The position numbers and the translations under genes are program-made. Of a stretch of DNA of 64,000 bases, positions 61,201 to 64,000 are shown piece after piece. This DNA is from Prosapia bicincta (lineage: Eukaryota; Arthropoda; Insecta; Hemiptera; Cercopidae), in the NCBI GenBank assembly GCA_036971475.1, contig JBAIZL010000062.1, forward strand, positions 277,501 to 341,500, in the 5' to 3' direction. Numbering within the stretch: position 1 is the stretch's first letter; the number at the start of each line of letters is the position of its first letter. The notes below the pieces were generated by a model. The model worked only from the letters and a program-made list of their open reading frames with translations, did not search any database and was not told where the DNA came from.

Positions 61201-64000
61201 CCCTGTTGCGCCATCTGAGCTTCTTGCAAGAGTAACCAGTAGGCATATGGTTTTGGAGAATACTGTGTTTAGCCTACCCTGTTGCGCCATCTGAGCTTCT
61301 CGCAAGAGTAACCGGTAGGCCTATGGTTTTGGAGAATACTGTGTTTAGCATACCCTGTTGCGCCATCTAAGCTTCTTGCAAGAGTAACCGGTAGGCCTAT
61401 GGTTTTGGAGAATACTGTGTTTAGCCTACCCTGTTGCGCCATCTGAGCTTCTTGCAAGAGTAACCGGTAGGTCTATGGTTTTGGAGAATACTGTGTTTAG
61501 CCTACCCTGTTGCGCCATCTGAGCTTCTTGCAAGAGTAACCGGTAGGCCTATGGTTTTGGAGAATACTGTGTTTAGCCTACCTTGTTGCGCCATCTGAGC
61601 TTCCAAGAGTAACCTGTAGGCCTATGGTTTTGGAGAATACTGTGTTTAGCCTACCCTGTTGCGCCATCTGAGCTTCTTGCAAGAGTAACCAGTAGGTCTA
61701 TGGTTTTGGAGAATACTGTGTTTAGCCTACCCTGTTGCGCCATCTGAGCTTCTTGCAAGAGTAACCAGTAGGCCTATGGTTTTGGTGTATACTATGTTTA
61801 GCCTACCCTGTTGCGCCATCTGAGCTTCTTGCAAGAGTAACCGGTAGGCCTATGGTTTTGCAGAATACTGTGTTTAGCCTACCCTGTTGCGCCATCTGAG
61901 CTTCTTGCAAGAGTAACCGGTAGGCCTATGGTTTTGGAGAATACTGTGATTAGCCTACCCTGTTGCGCCATCTGAGCTTCTTGCAAGAGTAACCAGTAGG
62001 TCTATGGTTTTGGAGAATACTGTGTTTAGCCTATCCTGTTGCGCCATCTGAGCTTCTTGCAAGAGTAACCAGTAGGCCTATGGTTTTGGTGTATACTATG
62101 TTTAGCCTACCCTGTTGCGCCATCTGAGCTTCTTGCAAGAGTAACCGGTAGGCCTATGGTTTTGGAGAATACTGTGTTTAGCCTACCCTGTTGCGCCATC
62201 TGAGCTTCTTGCAAGAGTAACCGGTAGGCCTATGGTTTTGGAGAATACTGTGTTTAGCCTACCCTGTTGCGCCATTTGAGCTTCTTGCAAGAGTAACCGG
62301 TAGGCCTATGGCTTTGGAGAATACTGTGTTTAGCCTACCCTGTTGCGCCATCTGAGCTTCTTGCAAGAGTAACCGGTAGGCCTATGGCTTTGGAGAATAC
62401 TGTGTTTAGCCTACCCTGTTGCGCCATCTGAGCTTCTTGCAAGAGTAACCAGTAGACCTATGGTTTTGGAGAATACTATGTTTAGCCTACCCTGTTGCGC
62501 CATCTGAGCTTCTTGCAAGAGTAACCAGTAGACCTATGGTTTTGGAGAATACTGTGTTTAGCCTACCCTGTTGCGCCATCTGAGCTTCTTGCAAGAGTAA
62601 CCAGTAGACCTATGGTTTTGGAGAATACTGTGTTTAGCCTACCCTGTTGCGCCATCTGAGCTTCTTGCAAGAGTAACCGGTAGGCCTATGATTTTGGAGA
62701 ATACAATGTTTAGCCTACCCTGTTGTGCCATCTGAGCTTCTTGCAAGAGTAACCGGTAGGCCTATGGTTTTGGTGTATACTATGTTTAGCCTACCCTGTT
62801 GCGCCATCTAAGCTTCTTGCAAGAGTAACCGGTAGGCCTATGGTTTTGGAGAATACTGTGTTTAGCCTACCCTGTTGCGCCATCTGAGCTTCTTGCAAGA
62901 GTAACCAGTAGACCTATGGTTTTGGAGAATACTGTGTTTAGCCTACCCTGTTGCGCCATCTGAGCTTCTTGCAAGAGTAACCGGTAGGCCTATGGTTTTG
63001 GAGAATACTGTGTTTAGCCTACCCTGTTGCGCCATCTGAGCTTCTTGCAAGAGTAACCGGTAGGCCTATGGTTTTGGAGAATACTGTGTTTAGCCTACCC
63101 TGTTGCGCCATCTGAGTTTCTTGCAAAAGTAACCGGTAGGCCTATGGTTTTGGAGAATACTGTGTTTAGCCTACCCTGTTGCGCCATCTGAGCTTCTTGC
63201 AAGAGTAACCGGTAAGCCTATGGTTTTGGAGAATACTGTGTTTAGCCTACCCTGTTGCGCCATCTGAGCTTCTTGCAAGAGTAACCGGTAGGCCTATGGT
63301 TTTGGAGAATACTGTGTTTAGCCTACCCTGTTGCGCCATTTGAGCTTCTTGCAAGAGTAACCGGTAGGCCTATGGTTTTGGAGAATACTGTGTTTAGCCT
63401 ACCCTGTTGCGCCATCTGAGCTTCTTGCAAGAGTAACCAGTAGACCTATGGTTTTGGAGAATACTGTGTTTAGCCTACCCTGTTGCGCCATCTGAGCTTC
63501 TTGCAAGAGTAACCGGTAGGCCTATGGTTTTGGAGAATACTGTGTTTAGCCTACCCTGTTGCGCCATCTGAGCTTCTTGCAAGAGTAACCGGTAGGCCTA
63601 TGGTTTTGGAGAATTCTGTGTTTAGCCTACCCTGTTGCGCCATCTGAGCTTCTTGCAAGAGTAACCAGTAGACCTATGGTTTTGGAGAATACTGTGTTTA
63701 GCCTACCCTGTTGCGCCATCTGAGCTTCTTGCAAGAGTAACCGGAAGGCCTATGGTTTTGGAGAATACTGTATTTAGCCTACCCTGTTGCGCCATCTGAG
63801 CTTCTTGCAAGAGTAACCGGTAGGCCTATGGTTTTGGAGAATACTGTGTTTATTCTACCCTGTTGCGCCATCTGAGCTTCTTGCAAGAGTAACCAGTAGA
63901 CCTATGTTTTTGGTGTATTCTATGATTAGCCTACACTGTTGCGCCATCTGAGCTTCTTGCAAGAGTAACCGGTAGGCCTATGGTTTTGGAGAATACTGTG
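55244..64000 (+). repeat. 76-bp satellite array, about 115 monomers, truncated by window end
   Basis: The monomer reads AGAGTAACCGGTAGGCCTAT, then GGTTTTGGAGAATACTGTGT, TTAGCCTACCCTGTTGCGCC and ATCTGAGCTTCTTGCA. Each has GGTAGGC and GCCTACC as inverted 7-bp arms about 27 bp apart (first pair 55252-55258 and 55286-55292). Four 52-bp short monomers (at about 56831, 57719, 59063, 59343) lack 24 bp including the left arm. Spacings between short monomers are exactly 11 x 76 + 52, 17 x 76 + 52 and 3 x 76 + 52. Recurrent variant sites are TTGCGCC/TTGTGCC and AACCGGTAGG/AACCAGTAGG. Minus-strand 62-codon frames recur every 76n bp and are by-products. Confidence 0.98.
56641..58194 (+). repeat. 888-bp (12-mer) duplication in the 76-bp satellite
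   Basis: Private variants recur exactly 888 bp apart: AGAAGACTATG (56641 and 57529), the short GAGCTTATGG monomer (56831 and 57719), AGACTAACCAGTAGGTC (57045 and 57933) and CTATAATTTTGG (57141 and 58029). The length 888 equals 11 x 76 + 52. Similarity in order breaks down near 58194. Confidence 0.93.

Noticed and set aside
1..64000. Telomeric repeats (TTAGG)n that would place the region at a chromosome end
   Set aside because: No tandem run of TTAGG or CCTAA was seen on either strand; only isolated matches occur.
1..64000. Satellite mosaic as an assembly artefact
   Set aside because: Arrays have distinct variants, edges with degenerate monomers and unique spacers, which argues for real sequence. 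Exact copy numbers may still be wrong without read-level checks.

Overview
The window is eukaryotic nuclear DNA, most likely from an arthropod and probably an insect. Three things support this: a candidate intron-flanked EF-hand exon with clear splice signals, a degraded fragment resembling an insect gustatory receptor, and AT-rich non-coding spacers with animal-type microsatellites. There are no operons, ribosome binding sites, CRISPR arrays or rRNA/tRNA genes that I can recognise. The insect assignment is an inference; no gene here fixes the species.

The dominant content is satellite DNA. Nine tandem arrays with mutually unrelated monomers fill about 50 kb of the 64 kb (about 78%). In order they are: 92-bp (1-314, cut by the window start), 194-bp (1470-17443), 163-bp (19126-25742), 126-bp (26858-32093), 105/120-bp (32588-36808), 49-bp (38638-41626), 61-bp (43138-48639), 181-bp (50252-50813, three copies) and 76-bp (55244-64000, cut by the window end). 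They are separated by AT-rich spacers of 0.5 to 4.4 kb.

Several arrays have nested higher-order repeat (HOR) structure. The 194-bp family has a 15-monomer HOR of exactly 2,888 bp, repeated four times with one 17-monomer version. The 105/120-bp family has a 330-bp trimer. The 49-bp family has an 882-bp (18-mer) duplication, the 61-bp family has 488/549-bp and 854-bp periodicities, and the 76-bp family has an 888-bp (12-mer) duplication. The 49-bp and 61-bp arrays keep exact phase from first to last monomer (61 and 90 units).

Most long open frames are products of the satellites, because monomers of 126, 105 and 120 bp are multiples of three. The most notable is a frame that stays open through the entire 105/120-bp array (1,386 codons from its first ATG).

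Gene-like content is sparse. It consists of one candidate EF-hand exon on the + strand (49744-49838), possibly from a Nox5-type NADPH oxidase or another calcium-binding protein, and one minus-strand fragment at 18641-19024. The 50.8-55.2 kb spacer also holds small mobile-element-like structures: a 34-bp perfect inverted repeat enclosing a hammerhead-core-like motif, a 128-bp direct duplication and a diverged inverted repeat. No genes can be seen working together in this window.
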